A stretch of DNA of 64,000 nucleotides from the NCBI GenBank assembly GCA_003388555.1, contig QQVD01000030.1, positions 62,001-126,000 of the forward strand, given 5' to 3'. The notes beneath the pieces were generated by a model. That model was not told where the DNA came from. It ran no database searches and worked only from the letters and a program-made list of their open reading frames with translations. The first letter of the stretch is position 1. Each line of letters begins with the position of its first letter. Below, in pieces: positions 41,852 through 50,546 of the stretch. This DNA is from Acidobacteriota bacterium. GTDB lineage: Bacteria; Acidobacteriota; Thermoanaerobaculia; Multivoradales; Multivoraceae. The position numbers were made by a program, and so were the translations under genes.

Positions 41852-41930
41852 GATCGGTCTCCCTTCATCGCTCGGAAATCGGATCGAATCGTGTCGGTCG
41901 CAGTCGCGCGACTGCATCGCGGACGCGCAG

Positions 41931-42437
41931 CTACGGCGTCGACGCCGACCACTCGGAGGTGTCGCCGGTCTCGAAGCCGGCGCGGAAGATCTCGGTCGAC
42001 AGGAGGGGGCACGGTGCGCTGGGCGAGTTCAGGACCTCGACGCCGTCGGTGACGACCTCGGCTCCCGCCACGACGTCCAGGCTCCGGGAGCAGCCGCTCT
42101 CGACGGTGAGATCGGCGAGCGTCGCAACGGTGGCGGCGCCGGCGATCACGAGCTTGCCGAGGATCGTGGTCTGGGAGGCGCCTGGCCCGAACAGGACCAG
42201 GCTGCGGTCGACCAGCACCGACTCGGCCTGGATGCCCGAAGCCAGAGAGACGCTCGAGCAGACAGGATCGTCGACCGCGCTCTGCACCGTGGCGTGGGTC
42301 GAGGGCACGCTGCAGACGCCCTGGGCGTCGAGCGACGGTGGCGATGCGAAGCAGGTGATCGCCGCGAGGCACGCGAGCGTCGAGAGCCTGCTCGGGCGGC
42401 GCGCTTCGAGTACCGGTGTCGTCGCGGTCTGGTCCAT
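41931..42437 (-). CDS. small secreted protein with GFETGD tail
   Basis: A 168-residue exported protein (hydrophobic LSTLACLAAITCFAS). The mature part resembles the pectate-lyase-like right-handed helix rungs of surface proteins (ATVQSAVDDPVCSSVSLASG, GKLVIAGAATVATLADLTV, GAEVVTDGVEVLNS), but is short, perhaps two or three rungs. It ends in IFRAGFETGDTSEWS, the tail also found at 19509 and 37780. AAGGAG precedes the ATG. The neighbour at 40340 is also secreted; they may form one operon. Confidence 0.7.
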   Translation of the reverse strand: MDQTATTPVLEARRPSRLSTLACLAAITCFASPPSLDAQGVCSVPSTHATVQSAVDDPVCSSVSLASGIQAESVLVDRSLVLFGPGASQTTILGKLVIAGAATVATLADLTVESGCSRSLDVVAGAEVVTDGVEVLNSPSAPCPLLSTEIFRAGFETGDTSEWSASTP

Positions 42438-42880
42438 GGTCGATCTCCTTCCATGGACCTCCTCACGTCGAATCCCGGGCGACGCGCCAAGTGCAAGCGA
42501 GATTCGTTCGGCCGGCGGCCGCCGCGAGATCCGCGCCTAGGGGCTTGCTGAAGAAGTCCTGCGGAGCCTCGCGCGGGGATCTGCGCCGTCTGGTCGTGGC
42601 GCGGCCGACGAGCTCGATGCGGTGCCATCGTGGAGGAGGCCCAACGCGGCCAGGCGGCGCAAACCCCCGCGCCTTGAGGGTTTCGGCGGCGTTGGCCCAT
42701 CTCCTGCGTTGCGCTCACTCTACAATGGCACCGCATTGCCATCGCTCGCGCGCCACAGGATCTGAGGCCAACGGCGCTCGAAACGAGGCCCACAGGACTT
42801 TTTCAGCAAGCCCCTAGACCCTGGCGTAGCCGGAGGAGACCGCGAGGGGTCTCACCGCCGGCGGCCCACCCCCACCTCGC
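42438..42880. other. intergenic region occupied by a MITE
   Basis: Of these 443 bases, 281 are the inverted-repeat element at 42537-42817. The flanking stretches have no visible gene; the left flank contains the ribosome binding site of the gene at 42437. Confidence 0.6.
42537..42817. mobile_element. foldback MITE, probably IS5-like (CTAG ends)
   Basis: The element begins CTAGGGGCTTGCTGAAGAAG and, read on the other strand, ends CTAGGGGCTTGCTGAAAAAG; over the first 28 bases the two ends match at 26. A second pair of arms lies inside (ATGCGGTGCCAT near 42619 and its reverse complement near 42728). CTAG at both ends is a self-complementary tetramer that fits a YTAR-type target duplication. No transposase is encoded. 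It would fold almost end to end and is probably mobilised in trans by a full-length relative. Confidence 0.75.
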
Positions 42881-43186
42881 CTACCGGTCGGCTTCGTCAC
42901 CCGCTCGTCCTCCCGGCTCTAGACGAACCTGGAAGACGACGCCATCGCCGTCCTGCAGCCGGAAGAATCTCCAGGCGTCCCCGACGTCGGTCCGCAACCT
43001 GAAGACCTCTCTCTCGGGTCGTCGGCTCCAGCCGAAGGGGCGGCGTACGGTGACGAGTCCGGTAGCTGTCCAGTGTGCCTCTGACCTGGGGCCACCCGCT
43101 GCCTCCAGTGCATCGAAAAGGGTCGCACCTTCGCTCAGGACCTGTCGGCCGCGGCACTGAACATCGCCGTGCACGAACACCTCCAT
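42881..43186 (-). CDS. small SLBB-like beta-grasp protein
   Basis: A 101-residue soluble protein. VFVHGDVQCRGRQVLSEGAT then LFDALEAAGG is the pattern of SLBB (soluble-ligand-binding beta-grasp) domains, and FRLQDGDGVVFQVRL at the end matches their last strand pair. Such domains occur in polysaccharide export and complex I proteins; free-standing copies are unexplained. ATG 43186 was taken over a TTG two codons upstream. No export gene is adjacent. Confidence 0.5.
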   Translation of the reverse strand: MEVFVHGDVQCRGRQVLSEGATLFDALEAAGGPRSEAHWTATGLVTVRRPFGWSRRPEREVFRLRTDVGDAWRFFRLQDGDGVVFQVRLEPGGRAGDEADR

Positions 43187-43283
43187 CGTCAACTACCACC
43201 CACGTCGACGGCAGGCATCCAGGCTCCACTGGTCAGTGAGATGCCCTCTCGCCGTTCGCGCCGCTCGCCTCTGTCTCTCGGCT

Positions 43284-43658
43284 CTACCCGGTCTGGCAGA
43301 AGACGCAGAGCTTGTTGCCGTCGAGATCGCGGAAGTAGCCGGCGTAGAAGCCGCTGTCGCCGCGCGGACCGACCGGGCCCTCGTCCTTGCCGCCGAGCGC
43401 GAGCGCCTTGGCGTGCACCTCGCCGACCTTCTCCTGCGAGCTCACCGCCAGCGAGATCATGGTGCCGTTGCCGACGGTGGCGGCCTTGCCGTCGTAGGGC
43501 TTGGTGACCGAGATGGCGGGCTGCTTGGGATGCACCGCCCAGGCGATGAACTGCTCCTCCTCCATGAATCGCTTGGCGCCGAGCAGGCCGAGCACCTCGT
43601 CGTAGAAGGCGGCGGCGCGGGGCAGGTCGTTGGTGCCGAGGGTGACGTAGCCGATCAA
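43284..43658 (-). CDS. VOC-family (glyoxalase/bleomycin resistance-like) protein
   Basis: A 124-residue protein that starts at TTG 43658, set by GGAGGA seven bases upstream; an upstream extension has no family similarity. The start MIGYVTLGTNDLPRAAAFYD is the classical opening of one VOC subfamily, with LLGAKRFMEEE, AISVTKPYDGKAATVGNGTM and FYAGYFRDLDGNKLCVFC following. The conserved Asp-Gly-Asn-Lys near the C-terminus is present. Members are metal enzymes or binding proteins; the substrate is unknown. It stands alone. Confidence 0.85.
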   Translation of the reverse strand: MIGYVTLGTNDLPRAAAFYDEVLGLLGAKRFMEEEQFIAWAVHPKQPAISVTKPYDGKAATVGNGTMISLAVSSQEKVGEVHAKALALGGKDEGPVGPRGDSGFYAGYFRDLDGNKLCVFCQTG

Positions 43659-43665
43659 GGTGGGG

Positions 43666-43671
43666 TCCTCC
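43666..43671 (-). promoter_or_regulatory. ribosome binding site deciding a TTG start
   Basis: GGAGGA on the minus strand, seven bases from TTG 43658, which opens the exact N-terminus expected of the VOC subfamily. Confidence 0.6.
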
Positions 43672-43744
43672 GACTGTGGATCCGTCTCAGGAATACGGGA
43701 ACGACAGGGTAACGGAGCGGCGCAGGGGCGACGACGAGGCTCGA

Positions 43745-44593
43745 TCAATCGAGCTCGAGCGCCCGCTGTTCCGTCTGCTCGTCATCGGCCTCGATCCGTC
43801 GCCTGGGCACCGCGAGGCCGATGCCGAGCTCGCGCAGCCGACGCTGCACCGCCTGGGTGAAGCGGGTGCGCACGGCGATGAAACGCTTCTGCTCGGCCCA
43901 GCCACCGAAGCGCACGGTGATCGCCGACTCGGTGTAGCCGAGCAGCACGAACACCGGCTCCGGCTCGTCGAGGATCTCCTTCTCCTCGCGCGCCAGCTGG
44001 CGCAGCTCCCTCTCGAGCAGCGTCAGATCGACGTCGGGCGAGATCGGCAGATCGATGTCGGCGCGCCGGATCGGGAACTTGGTGAGCACCACGACCTCGG
44101 TCTTGATCATCGTCTCGTTGGGGATGCGCACCAGCGTGTTGTCGAAGGTGCGCAGCTTGGTCGACAGCAGGTCGATCGACGTCACCTCACCCGAGATGCC
44201 GGCGACGGTGATCGCGTCGCCGACCTCGACCGCCTGCTCGGTGAGCAGGAAGAGGCCGCTGATCAGATTCGACGCCGAGGTCTGGGAGGCGAAGCCGACC
44301 GCCACGGTGAGGATGCCGGCGGCGCCGAAGAGAGGCCCGAGGTTGAAGCCGATCTGGTGCAGCACCGTGGCGACGACCAGGCCCATCAGGCCGAAGAAGA
44401 CGAAGCGCCTGGCGATCACGCGGTGCGGCAGCGGTCGCGTGGCGAGCAGCCGCACCACGGCGCGCGACGCCAGGGTGGAGAGGATCCAACCGACCACCAG
44501 GATGATCGAGGCCCGCACGACCTGGTCGAGCGGCACGTTGGTGATCCACCCGCGCAGCTGGGCGAGCAGGCCGTTCCAGAGGTCCTTCAACAT
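43745..44593 (-). CDS. MscS-family mechanosensitive channel
   Basis: A 282-residue small-conductance channel protein. Three membrane helices lie at about 26-45, 63-82 and 88-120. The third, pore-lining helix has the Ala/Gly-packed pattern LFGAAGILTVAVGFASQTSASN, followed by LISGLFLLTEQAVEVGDAIT, the conserved MscS beta-domain entry. The cytoplasmic domain follows with STKLRTFDNTLVRIPNETMI. Expected to release solutes on hypo-osmotic shock. GGAGGG lies nine bases upstream. It follows the DUF432 and CorA genes on the same strand with a 76-base gap. Confidence 0.92.
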   Translation of the reverse strand: MLKDLWNGLLAQLRGWITNVPLDQVVRASIILVVGWILSTLASRAVVRLLATRPLPHRVIARRFVFFGLMGLVVATVLHQIGFNLGPLFGAAGILTVAVGFASQTSASNLISGLFLLTEQAVEVGDAITVAGISGEVTSIDLLSTKLRTFDNTLVRIPNETMIKTEVVVLTKFPIRRADIDLPISPDVDLTLLERELRQLAREEKEILDEPEPVFVLLGYTESAITVRFGGWAEQKRFIAVRTRFTQAVQRRLRELGIGLAVPRRRIEADDEQTEQRALELD

Positions 44594-44669
44594 TGGTCGA
44601 CCCTCCGCGGCGAGGCGCCGCGTGCGGCGACCGGCGCCCCCACGCAGCGCGTCGATGACGCCCCGAAGT

Positions 44670-45578
44670 TCATCCGAACAGCGCCTCCAGCGCGCGCGAT
44701 CCGAAGGCTCGGAAGCGCGAGTGCTCGCCGCGGCGCAGGCGCGGCGAGCGCACCAGCGTGGTCTCGACCCCGCCCTCGACGCCCTTCGGAGCGCCGCGCT
44801 GGATGTCGAGCTCGGCGTAGGCAGGCTCGTCGGCCTTGACCATGCGCACCCCGTCGGTCCACAGCCAGCGCTCGCCCCGATAGAGAGCCAGCGAGGGAAC
44901 CGGGAGGTTGACCCGGTCGAACTCGAAGATCTGCGCCGACACGTTCTCGATCTCCACCCGGGTCACCGCGCGCGCCGGGAAGGTCGCCAGGTTCGCCAGG
45001 CGCAAGCGTCCCTGGGTGCGAGCGGCGTAGCAGAGCTCGCCCTCGTAGAAGGTGCCGAACCAGGTGTCGGGTGGGCGGTGCACGGGCCGCGAGTAGAGAA
45101 CCAGGTCGTCGCAGGTGACCTCGAACCAGATCGGTGTGCCGACGTACAGCACCACCGAGGAGCGCGGCGCCACGGCGATCCGAGCGGTGGGCCGCACGAT
45201 CACGGAGCGGTCCGCAAGGGCCGGGCGGACTTCGACCGAGTCGCTGTCGATCAGCAGCCGGCGCACGTCGAGATGAGGCTGCGACCCGGCGACCGGCGCC
45301 TCGGGGGCTTCGGAGGCGCTCACCTCCCACGGCTGGAGCTCGCGCTCGGCCTCCTCGGGATCCTGGCCCTCCTCCGGCAGCTCTTCCGTGAGCACCCACC
45401 AGTCGTCCTCCGCCCGGTGGATCTCGGCCCGCAACCGGCCGATCTGCGCCCGCGCGGCCTGTCCCCGGCTCAGCTCGAGCGGCCCCCAGAACGATCCGTC
45501 CTGTCTCGTCTCTCTCGCCTGCCCCGCCGGCCCCGCCGGCTTCGCTGCCGCCGGCTTCTTCGAGCTGCTTCGCGCCAT
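44670..45578 (-). CDS. DUF432-family protein
   Basis: A 302-residue soluble protein. After a Lys/Ala-rich N-terminus and a short helical linker (SRGQAARAQIGRLRAEIHRA), residues 120-300 match DUF432: VIVRPTARIAVAPRSSVVLY, GTPIWFEVTCDDLVLYSRPV, TWFGTFYEGELCYAARTQGR and RVNLPVPSLALYRGERWLW. This family is frequently encoded beside MscS channels and is of unknown function; a regulatory or scaffold role at the membrane is a guess. ATG 45578 lies two bases after the CorA stop, so translation is coupled. Confidence 0.75.
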   Translation of the reverse strand: MARSSSKKPAAAKPAGPAGQARETRQDGSFWGPLELSRGQAARAQIGRLRAEIHRAEDDWWVLTEELPEEGQDPEEAERELQPWEVSASEAPEAPVAGSQPHLDVRRLLIDSDSVEVRPALADRSVIVRPTARIAVAPRSSVVLYVGTPIWFEVTCDDLVLYSRPVHRPPDTWFGTFYEGELCYAARTQGRLRLANLATFPARAVTRVEIENVSAQIFEFDRVNLPVPSLALYRGERWLWTDGVRMVKADEPAYAELDIQRGAPKGVEGGVETTLVRSPRLRRGEHSRFRAFGSRALEALFG

Positions 45579-45580
45579 GC

Positions 45581-46645
45581 TCAGTCGTCCCGCAGCCAGC
45601 CGCGGCGGGCGAAGAAGAGGAACAGGCAGGCGGCCAGGGCGATCATCGCCGTCCACAGCACCGGATAGCTCCAGCGCCACCCGAGCTCGGGCATGTGCTC
45701 GAAGTTCATGCCGTAGACGCCGACCAGGAAGGTCAGCGGGATGAAGATGCTGGCCATCACGGTCAGCCACCGGATGACGTCGTTGGTGCGCTGGCCGACC
45801 AGCGAGAGATGGATGTGGGTGAGGTTGGAGACCGAGTCGCGGGCGCTCTCGATCTGGTCGAGGATCTCGATCGCGTGGTCCGCGATGTCGCGCAGGTAGG
45901 GCTGGATCTCCTCGCCGAAGAACTTGCTCTCGCCGCGGAGCAACGACTGCACCACCTCGCGCTGCGGCCAGGCGGCGCGCCGCAGCTCGAGCAGGGTGAC
46001 GCGCAGCTCGTGCATGAGCTCGAGGATGCCACCGTGCGCCTCGTCGAAGACCGCCATCTCGACTTCCTCGAGCAACCCCTGCACCGTGTGCAGGTGGGGG
46101 AAGTAGGCGTCGACCACCGCGTCGAGTAGCGCGTAGGCCAGATAGCCGCTGCCGGCGGTGCGCAGCCTACCGCCGCCTCCCCGCAGTCGCTCGCGCACAC
46201 CGTCGAAGTCGTCGTCGTACTGCTCCTGGTAGGTGACCACCCAGCCCTCGCCGACGAAGAGGCTGAGCTGCTCGAAGCGGTCGATGTGGTTGGGCACCAG
46301 CATCTGCAGCACGATCTGGTGGTTCTCCGGATACGCCACCTGCTTGGGACGCTGCGGCACGTTCATCACGTCTTCGAGCGCCAGGGGGTGGATGCGGAAG
46401 AGCTCGGCGACACCCTGCAGGATCTCGAGGTCGGCGAGGCCGCGCACGTCGACCCAGAGTCGCTCGCCGGCGGCCAGCGCCGCGCCGACCTGCTCGAGCG
46501 AGGCTGCCTCGACCTCCTCGCAGGAGTCGGCGTCGAACGAGACCAGGCGGATGCGCGACGGCAGCGCCCCCTCCGGGACCTGCAGCAGGCCGGGCCGCGA
46601 CCCGACCGGCGAGTGCTTCTTGAGCTTGCGGCGACGCTTGAGCAT
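45581..46645 (-). CDS. corA: CorA-family magnesium/cobalt transporter
   Basis: A 354-residue protein. The N-terminal cytoplasmic domain (about 30-280) is alpha/beta with the long stalk helix (LTHIHLSLVGQRTNDVIRWL). Two C-terminal helices follow, with the selectivity motif YGMNFEHMPELGW between them, and the protein ends in a basic tail (RRGWLRDD) facing the cytoplasm. Expected to import Mg2+ as a pentamer. ATG 46645 was chosen on family length; no strong ribosome binding site is visible. It heads the CorA-DUF432-MscS cluster. Confidence 0.93.
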   Translation of the reverse strand: MLKRRRKLKKHSPVGSRPGLLQVPEGALPSRIRLVSFDADSCEEVEAASLEQVGAALAAGERLWVDVRGLADLEILQGVAELFRIHPLALEDVMNVPQRPKQVAYPENHQIVLQMLVPNHIDRFEQLSLFVGEGWVVTYQEQYDDDFDGVRERLRGGGGRLRTAGSGYLAYALLDAVVDAYFPHLHTVQGLLEEVEMAVFDEAHGGILELMHELRVTLLELRRAAWPQREVVQSLLRGESKFFGEEIQPYLRDIADHAIEILDQIESARDSVSNLTHIHLSLVGQRTNDVIRWLTVMASIFIPLTFLVGVYGMNFEHMPELGWRWSYPVLWTAMIALAACLFLFFARRGWLRDD

Positions 46646-46695
46646 CGGCCCGCATCTTACGGAGGGCGCTGCCGATGGCAAACGCCAGCCGGCGG

Positions 46696-48240
46696 TCAGC
46701 CGGGGTTGCGGTAGGCGTCGCGGTAACGCTCGCGCAGCAGGTTCTTCTGCACCTTGCCCATCGCGTTGCGTGGCAGCCGGTCGAGCCAGTAGAAGCGGCG
46801 CGGGTGCTTGAAGCGGGCCAGCGACTCGTCGAGCGCCGCCTGGAGCAGGACTCGATCGACCGCCTCGCCCTCCGCCACCAGCACCGCGACGACGCCTTCG
46901 CCGAGGTCGTCGTGCGGCACTCCGATCACCGCCGACTCCGCCACTCCCTCGACCCCGTCGAGAACCTGCTCGATCTCCTTGGGATGGATGTTGTAGCCGC
47001 CCGAGATCACCAGGTCCTTGCTGCGTCCGACCAGGGTGAGCCGCCCGTCGCCGTCGAGCGAGCCCAAATCGCCGGTGCGGAAGAAGCCGTCGGGGCGGAA
47101 CTCGGTCGCGTTCTTCTCCGGCATGGCCCAGTAGCCGCCGAAGACGTTGGCGCCGCGCACCTCGACCTCGCCCACCTCACCGGTCAGCGCCGCGGCACCG
47201 TCGTCGCCGACCACCCGCACCTCCACTCCGGGCAGCGCGAAGCCGACGGTGCCCGGCGTGCGCTCGCCGTCGAGCGGATTGCTGGTGATCATGCCGGTCT
47301 CCGACATGCCGTAGCGCTCGAGGATCCGATGTCCGGTGCGGGCCGTGAACTCGCGGTGGGTGCTCGCCAGCAGCGGCGCCGAGCCGGAGACGAACAGCCG
47401 CATCGAAGAGCACTCCTCGGCTCCGAAGCCTGGCTCGGCGAGCAGGCGGGTGTAGAAGGTCGGCACACCCATCAACAGGGTCGCTCCGGGGAGCGCCGCG
47501 CGCACCGCGGCTGCCTCGAAGCGCGGCAGGAAGAGGACCTGTCCACGCGCCATCAGCAGGGTGTGCAGGGCGACGAAGAGGCCGTGTACGTGGAAGATCG
47601 GCAGCGCGTGCACCAGCACGTCGTCGGCGCGGATCGCCCAGGCTGCGACCAGCGCCTCGGCGTTGACCCGCAGGTTGCCGTGGCTGACCATCGCCCCCTT
47701 GGAGCGGCCGGTGGTGCCCGAGGTGTAGACGATGGCGGCGAGGTCGTCGTCGCCGCGCTCCTCGATCTCGAGCCGGCGATCCGCGGCCGGGGCCGGTGCG
47801 CTCCACGAGGCGGCGCCGAGCGGCCGGGTGGCGATGCCGAGCGGCTCCGCCACCGCCTCGATGGCGCGGTGACGCTGCGGATCGCAGAGCAGCAGCCGCG
47901 GCGCACAGTCGGCGGCGAAGACCGCCACCTCGACATCGGTGTAGCCGCTGTTCAGCGGCACGAAGACGGCGCCGGCGGCCAGCACGCCGAGGTAGGCGGC
48001 CACCGCGTCGGGCGATTTCTGGACCTGCACCAGCACCCGGTCTCCGGGCGTGACTCCGTCGGCCTCGAGCCGCTGCCGATGCCACGCCGCGCGAGCGGCC
48101 AGCTGGCCGTAGCTCCACCGGCGATCGTCGGGCAGCACGAGCGCCGGCCGCGAACCGGCACCCGATTCGTCGGCCGGTTCGTCGACGCTCGCGGCTGCGA
48201 CATCCGAACGGGGGAGTAGGCTCGTAACGATGTTGGCCAC
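46696..48240 (-). CDS. matB: acyl-CoA ligase, malonyl-CoA-synthetase-like
   Basis: A 514-residue ANL-superfamily ligase (acid + ATP + CoA to acyl-CoA + AMP + PPi). The P-loop is IVYTSGTTGRSKGAMVSHGN, the A5 motif is ERYGMSETGMITSNPLDGER, the hinge is DGRLTLVGRSKDLVISGGYN and the A10 lysine lies in LPRNAMGKVQKNLLRE. HALPIFHVHGLFVALHTLL and LMGVPTFYTRLL are characteristic of malonyl- and methylmalonyl-CoA synthetases (MatB/ACSF3), so malonate is the likely substrate; other short dicarboxylates are possible. Two GTG starts (48240, 48270) compete. No decarboxylase operon adjoins it. Confidence 0.85.
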   Translation of the reverse strand: MANIVTSLLPRSDVAAASVDEPADESGAGSRPALVLPDDRRWSYGQLAARAAWHRQRLEADGVTPGDRVLVQVQKSPDAVAAYLGVLAAGAVFVPLNSGYTDVEVAVFAADCAPRLLLCDPQRHRAIEAVAEPLGIATRPLGAASWSAPAPAADRRLEIEERGDDDLAAIVYTSGTTGRSKGAMVSHGNLRVNAEALVAAWAIRADDVLVHALPIFHVHGLFVALHTLLMARGQVLFLPRFEAAAVRAALPGATLLMGVPTFYTRLLAEPGFGAEECSSMRLFVSGSAPLLASTHREFTARTGHRILERYGMSETGMITSNPLDGERTPGTVGFALPGVEVRVVGDDGAAALTGEVGEVEVRGANVFGGYWAMPEKNATEFRPDGFFRTGDLGSLDGDGRLTLVGRSKDLVISGGYNIHPKEIEQVLDGVEGVAESAVIGVPHDDLGEGVVAVLVAEGEAVDRVLLQAALDESLARFKHPRRFYWLDRLPRNAMGKVQKNLLRERYRDAYRNPG

Positions 48241-48374
48241 GCGCCCGAGCCTACCGGCTGCGCTGCCCACCTCAACTCAGCAAACGACCAACGCCGGCCC
48301 GGTCCGGAGCAGCGCCACCGGCGACGCTCCGAGGCGGACCGGCGCCCGAGAACCTCCCCGAGGAGCCCTGACCC

Positions 48375-48968
48375 ATGATCCGACCCCACCGCCGCCTCTC
48401 GACTCTGCTCGCCGCCGTCCTGCTCGCAACTGCCCTGCTCGCCACCGCGCTGCCGGCGAGTGCTGCCACCTGGGAGATCGACGGCCTGCACTCCTCGGCC
48501 GTCTTCAAGGTGAAGCACCTCGAAACGGCCTACTTCTACGGCGTCTTCGGCGACGTCCAGGGGACCATCACCTACGACCCGAACGCTCCCGCCAACTCGT
48601 CGATCGACGTCACCATCGACGCCCAGAGTGTCGACACCCGCAACGCCAACCGCGACGAGCACGTCAAGAGCCCGGACTTCCTCAACGCCAAGCAGTTCCC
48701 GACCATCACCTTCAAGAGCAAGAGCGTCGAGGCCAGCGGGGACGACCTGCGCATCACCGGCGACCTGACGCTGCTCGGAGAGACCCGCGAGATCACGGTC
48801 ACCGCGACGAAGACCGGCCAGGGGACCAACCCACGGTCGCAGAAGGAGATGGTGGGTTTCCACTCCGAGTTCACCGTCGACCGCACCGATCACGGGATGA
48901 ACTTCATGGCCGGCCCGCTGGGCTCCGAGATCACCTTCATCCTCTCGCTCGAAGCCCAGAAGCAGTGA
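48375..48968 (+). CDS. YceI-family periplasmic lipid-binding protein
   Basis: A 197-residue exported protein (signal LSTLLAAVLLATALLATALP). The lipocalin-like barrel has WEIDGLHSSAVFKVKHLETA at the start, SIDVTIDAQSVDTRNANRDE, and HVKSPDFLNAKQFPTITFKS in the middle, all typical of YceI. Such proteins bind polyisoprenoids or similar amphiphiles. GAGGAG lies ten bases before the ATG. Divergent to the ligase gene at 48240. Confidence 0.92.
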   Translation: MIRPHRRLSTLLAAVLLATALLATALPASAATWEIDGLHSSAVFKVKHLETAYFYGVFGDVQGTITYDPNAPANSSIDVTIDAQSVDTRNANRDEHVKSPDFLNAKQFPTITFKSKSVEASGDDLRITGDLTLLGETREITVTATKTGQGTNPRSQKEMVGFHSEFTVDRTDHGMNFMAGPLGSEITFILSLEAQKQ

Positions 48969-49085
48969 CCTGAGTCGACGCTGACCGGCTGCCTGCTCCA
49001 AAGGCCGGCAGCCGGTTCGATACCCTGGCCGCGGCACCGGGTGGCCTGCGTGGCCCGCACCCTCGGTGATCTCCCAAGTGCTTCG

Positions 49086-50042
49086 ATGCTGCTGCAGAAC
49101 ATCATCCTCCCGGGCGTCGTCTATCCCCTGATCGCCGCGATCATCGGGGTGCTGCTGTCGCTCTTCACCGCCCAGCGCGGCACCTCGAACCGCAGCGGCG
49201 GGGCGCTCACGGTGGGGGCGTCGTTCGGCGTCGGCTTCGTGGCGCTGAACGGATGGCCTCGGCTGCCACCGGTCGAGGCGACGCAGCGCCTCTTCGTGAT
49301 CGTCACCGCGTTCGCCCTGCTCGCCTACGTGTTCAGCCTGTTCAGGCCGCCCGAGGGGCCGCGCAAGATCACCTTCGCGCCGCGCGACCGCCCGGCCTCC
49401 CTCGCCGGGCCGCTGATCCTCTTCGTGGTCTGCTGCGGTCTCATGCTGCCCGCCGCGCTCGAGGCGATGATCCGCCACACCTGGACGGCGCTGCAGGCGG
49501 CGCTCTGGCTGGGAGGTCTGCTGGTCTACGGCGTGGTGCTGTGGCTGGTGCTGCGGCGCCATCTGCTGGTGGCGGTCGAACCGCAGCCTCTCTTCCCCGG
49601 CGAGCGCGACGGGATGGTGCGCATCGCCCTGCGACTCGCGACCTTCGCTGGCCTCGCCGCCACCTTCGGGCTCGCCGACAGCGCCCTGCTCGGACAGGTG
49701 ATGGGGGCCGCCTTCGTCGGCATCGCAGTGGTCGACGTCGCAGGCTGGTTCACCCACCGCCGCATGTGGCGCTTCGCGGATCTGTCGCTGCTGGCGCTGC
49801 TCGTCGTCGGTCTCGGCGCCATCGCACACCACTACGCCGGCCTGACCACCTGGCCGGCGCTGCTCGCCGCCGCCGCCCTGCTCCTGCTGCCGCCCACCAG
49901 CGCTCCCACCTGGCGCGGTCTCCTGCCGGTCGCCGCGCTCGCCGTCGCGATCACGCTGCTGGTGTGGTCGAAGAGCAACGAGCCGGATCCGTACGACTAC
50001 TACGGCCTCGGCCCGGCGCGAGTGGAGCACGAGGCCGCCTGA
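49086..50042 (+). CDS. polytopic membrane protein, unknown function
   Basis: A 318-residue protein with eight to nine hydrophobic segments, among them VVYPLIAAIIGVLLSLF, LFVIVTAFALLAYVFSLF, LAGPLILFVVCCGLMLPAAL and ALLAAAALLLLPPTSAPT. No charged pairs or known transporter motifs stand out. The start at ATG 49086 lacks a ribosome binding site; GTG 49041 is an alternative. It ends 39 bases before the CopC-like gene, which is on the other strand. Confidence 0.6.
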   Translation: MLLQNIILPGVVYPLIAAIIGVLLSLFTAQRGTSNRSGGALTVGASFGVGFVALNGWPRLPPVEATQRLFVIVTAFALLAYVFSLFRPPEGPRKITFAPRDRPASLAGPLILFVVCCGLMLPAALEAMIRHTWTALQAALWLGGLLVYGVVLWLVLRRHLLVAVEPQPLFPGERDGMVRIALRLATFAGLAATFGLADSALLGQVMGAAFVGIAVVDVAGWFTHRRMWRFADLSLLALLVVGLGAIAHHYAGLTTWPALLAAAALLLLPPTSAPTWRGLLPVAALAVAITLLVWSKSNEPDPYDYYGLGPARVEHEAA

Positions 50043-50081
50043 GCGCCACGAAACGGGTGCCAGCCGACGGCGGAGGCCGTC

Positions 50082-50546
50082 CTACTCCTCCGACTCAGCC
50101 TCCGAGTCGCCGCCGCCGCGCCGCACCTCGAAGGTCCAGCTGCCCTGCTGCGCCTGCTCGCCGCTGCCGACCGTCCAGCCGGCGGTGTACTCGCCGTCGG
50201 GCATGCGGCCGACGACCTGCGCCATCAGGTCGTCTTCGCCCATGGTGTGCAGGCCGGTCACCTCGAGCTCGCCGGCGGGCCCGCTGAGGGTGAGCTGGGA
50301 CAGCGCGACGTCGGGTGAACGGTCGAACCAGACACGCAGCGAGCGCACCGGTCGATCGACGACGGCGCCGTCCTCGGGCTCGGTGGCGACGACAGCGATC
50401 GGCTCCTCGGCGGGCGCGGCGCCGAGGGTGGCGGCGGGACCGGCGCAGGCGATCAGGGTGAGCAGCGCGGCGACGAGCACGGCCGTCGCGGGACCAACCC
50501 GTCGAGCACCGGCGGTGGCGGAAGAGAGAATCGAAACGGGGCGCAT
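50082..50546 (-). CDS. CopC-like lipoprotein
   Basis: A 154-residue lipoprotein (LVAALLTLIAC34, lipobox L-I-A-C). The body matches the CopC fold: VATEPEDGAVVDRPVRSLRV then WFDRSPDVALSQLTLSGPAG, a Met/His-containing LHTMGEDDL, and MPDGEYTAGWTVGSGEQAQQ-type end strands. The mature N-terminal His used by classical CopC for copper is not present, so copper binding, if any, differs. GGAGAT precedes the ATG. It lies 122 bases downstream of the copper-monooxygenase-like gene, in the same direction. Confidence 0.75.
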   Translation of the reverse strand: MRPVSILSSATAGARRVGPATAVLVAALLTLIACAGPAATLGAAPAEEPIAVVATEPEDGAVVDRPVRSLRVWFDRSPDVALSQLTLSGPAGELEVTGLHTMGEDDLMAQVVGRMPDGEYTAGWTVGSGEQAQQGSWTFEVRRGGGDSEAESEE

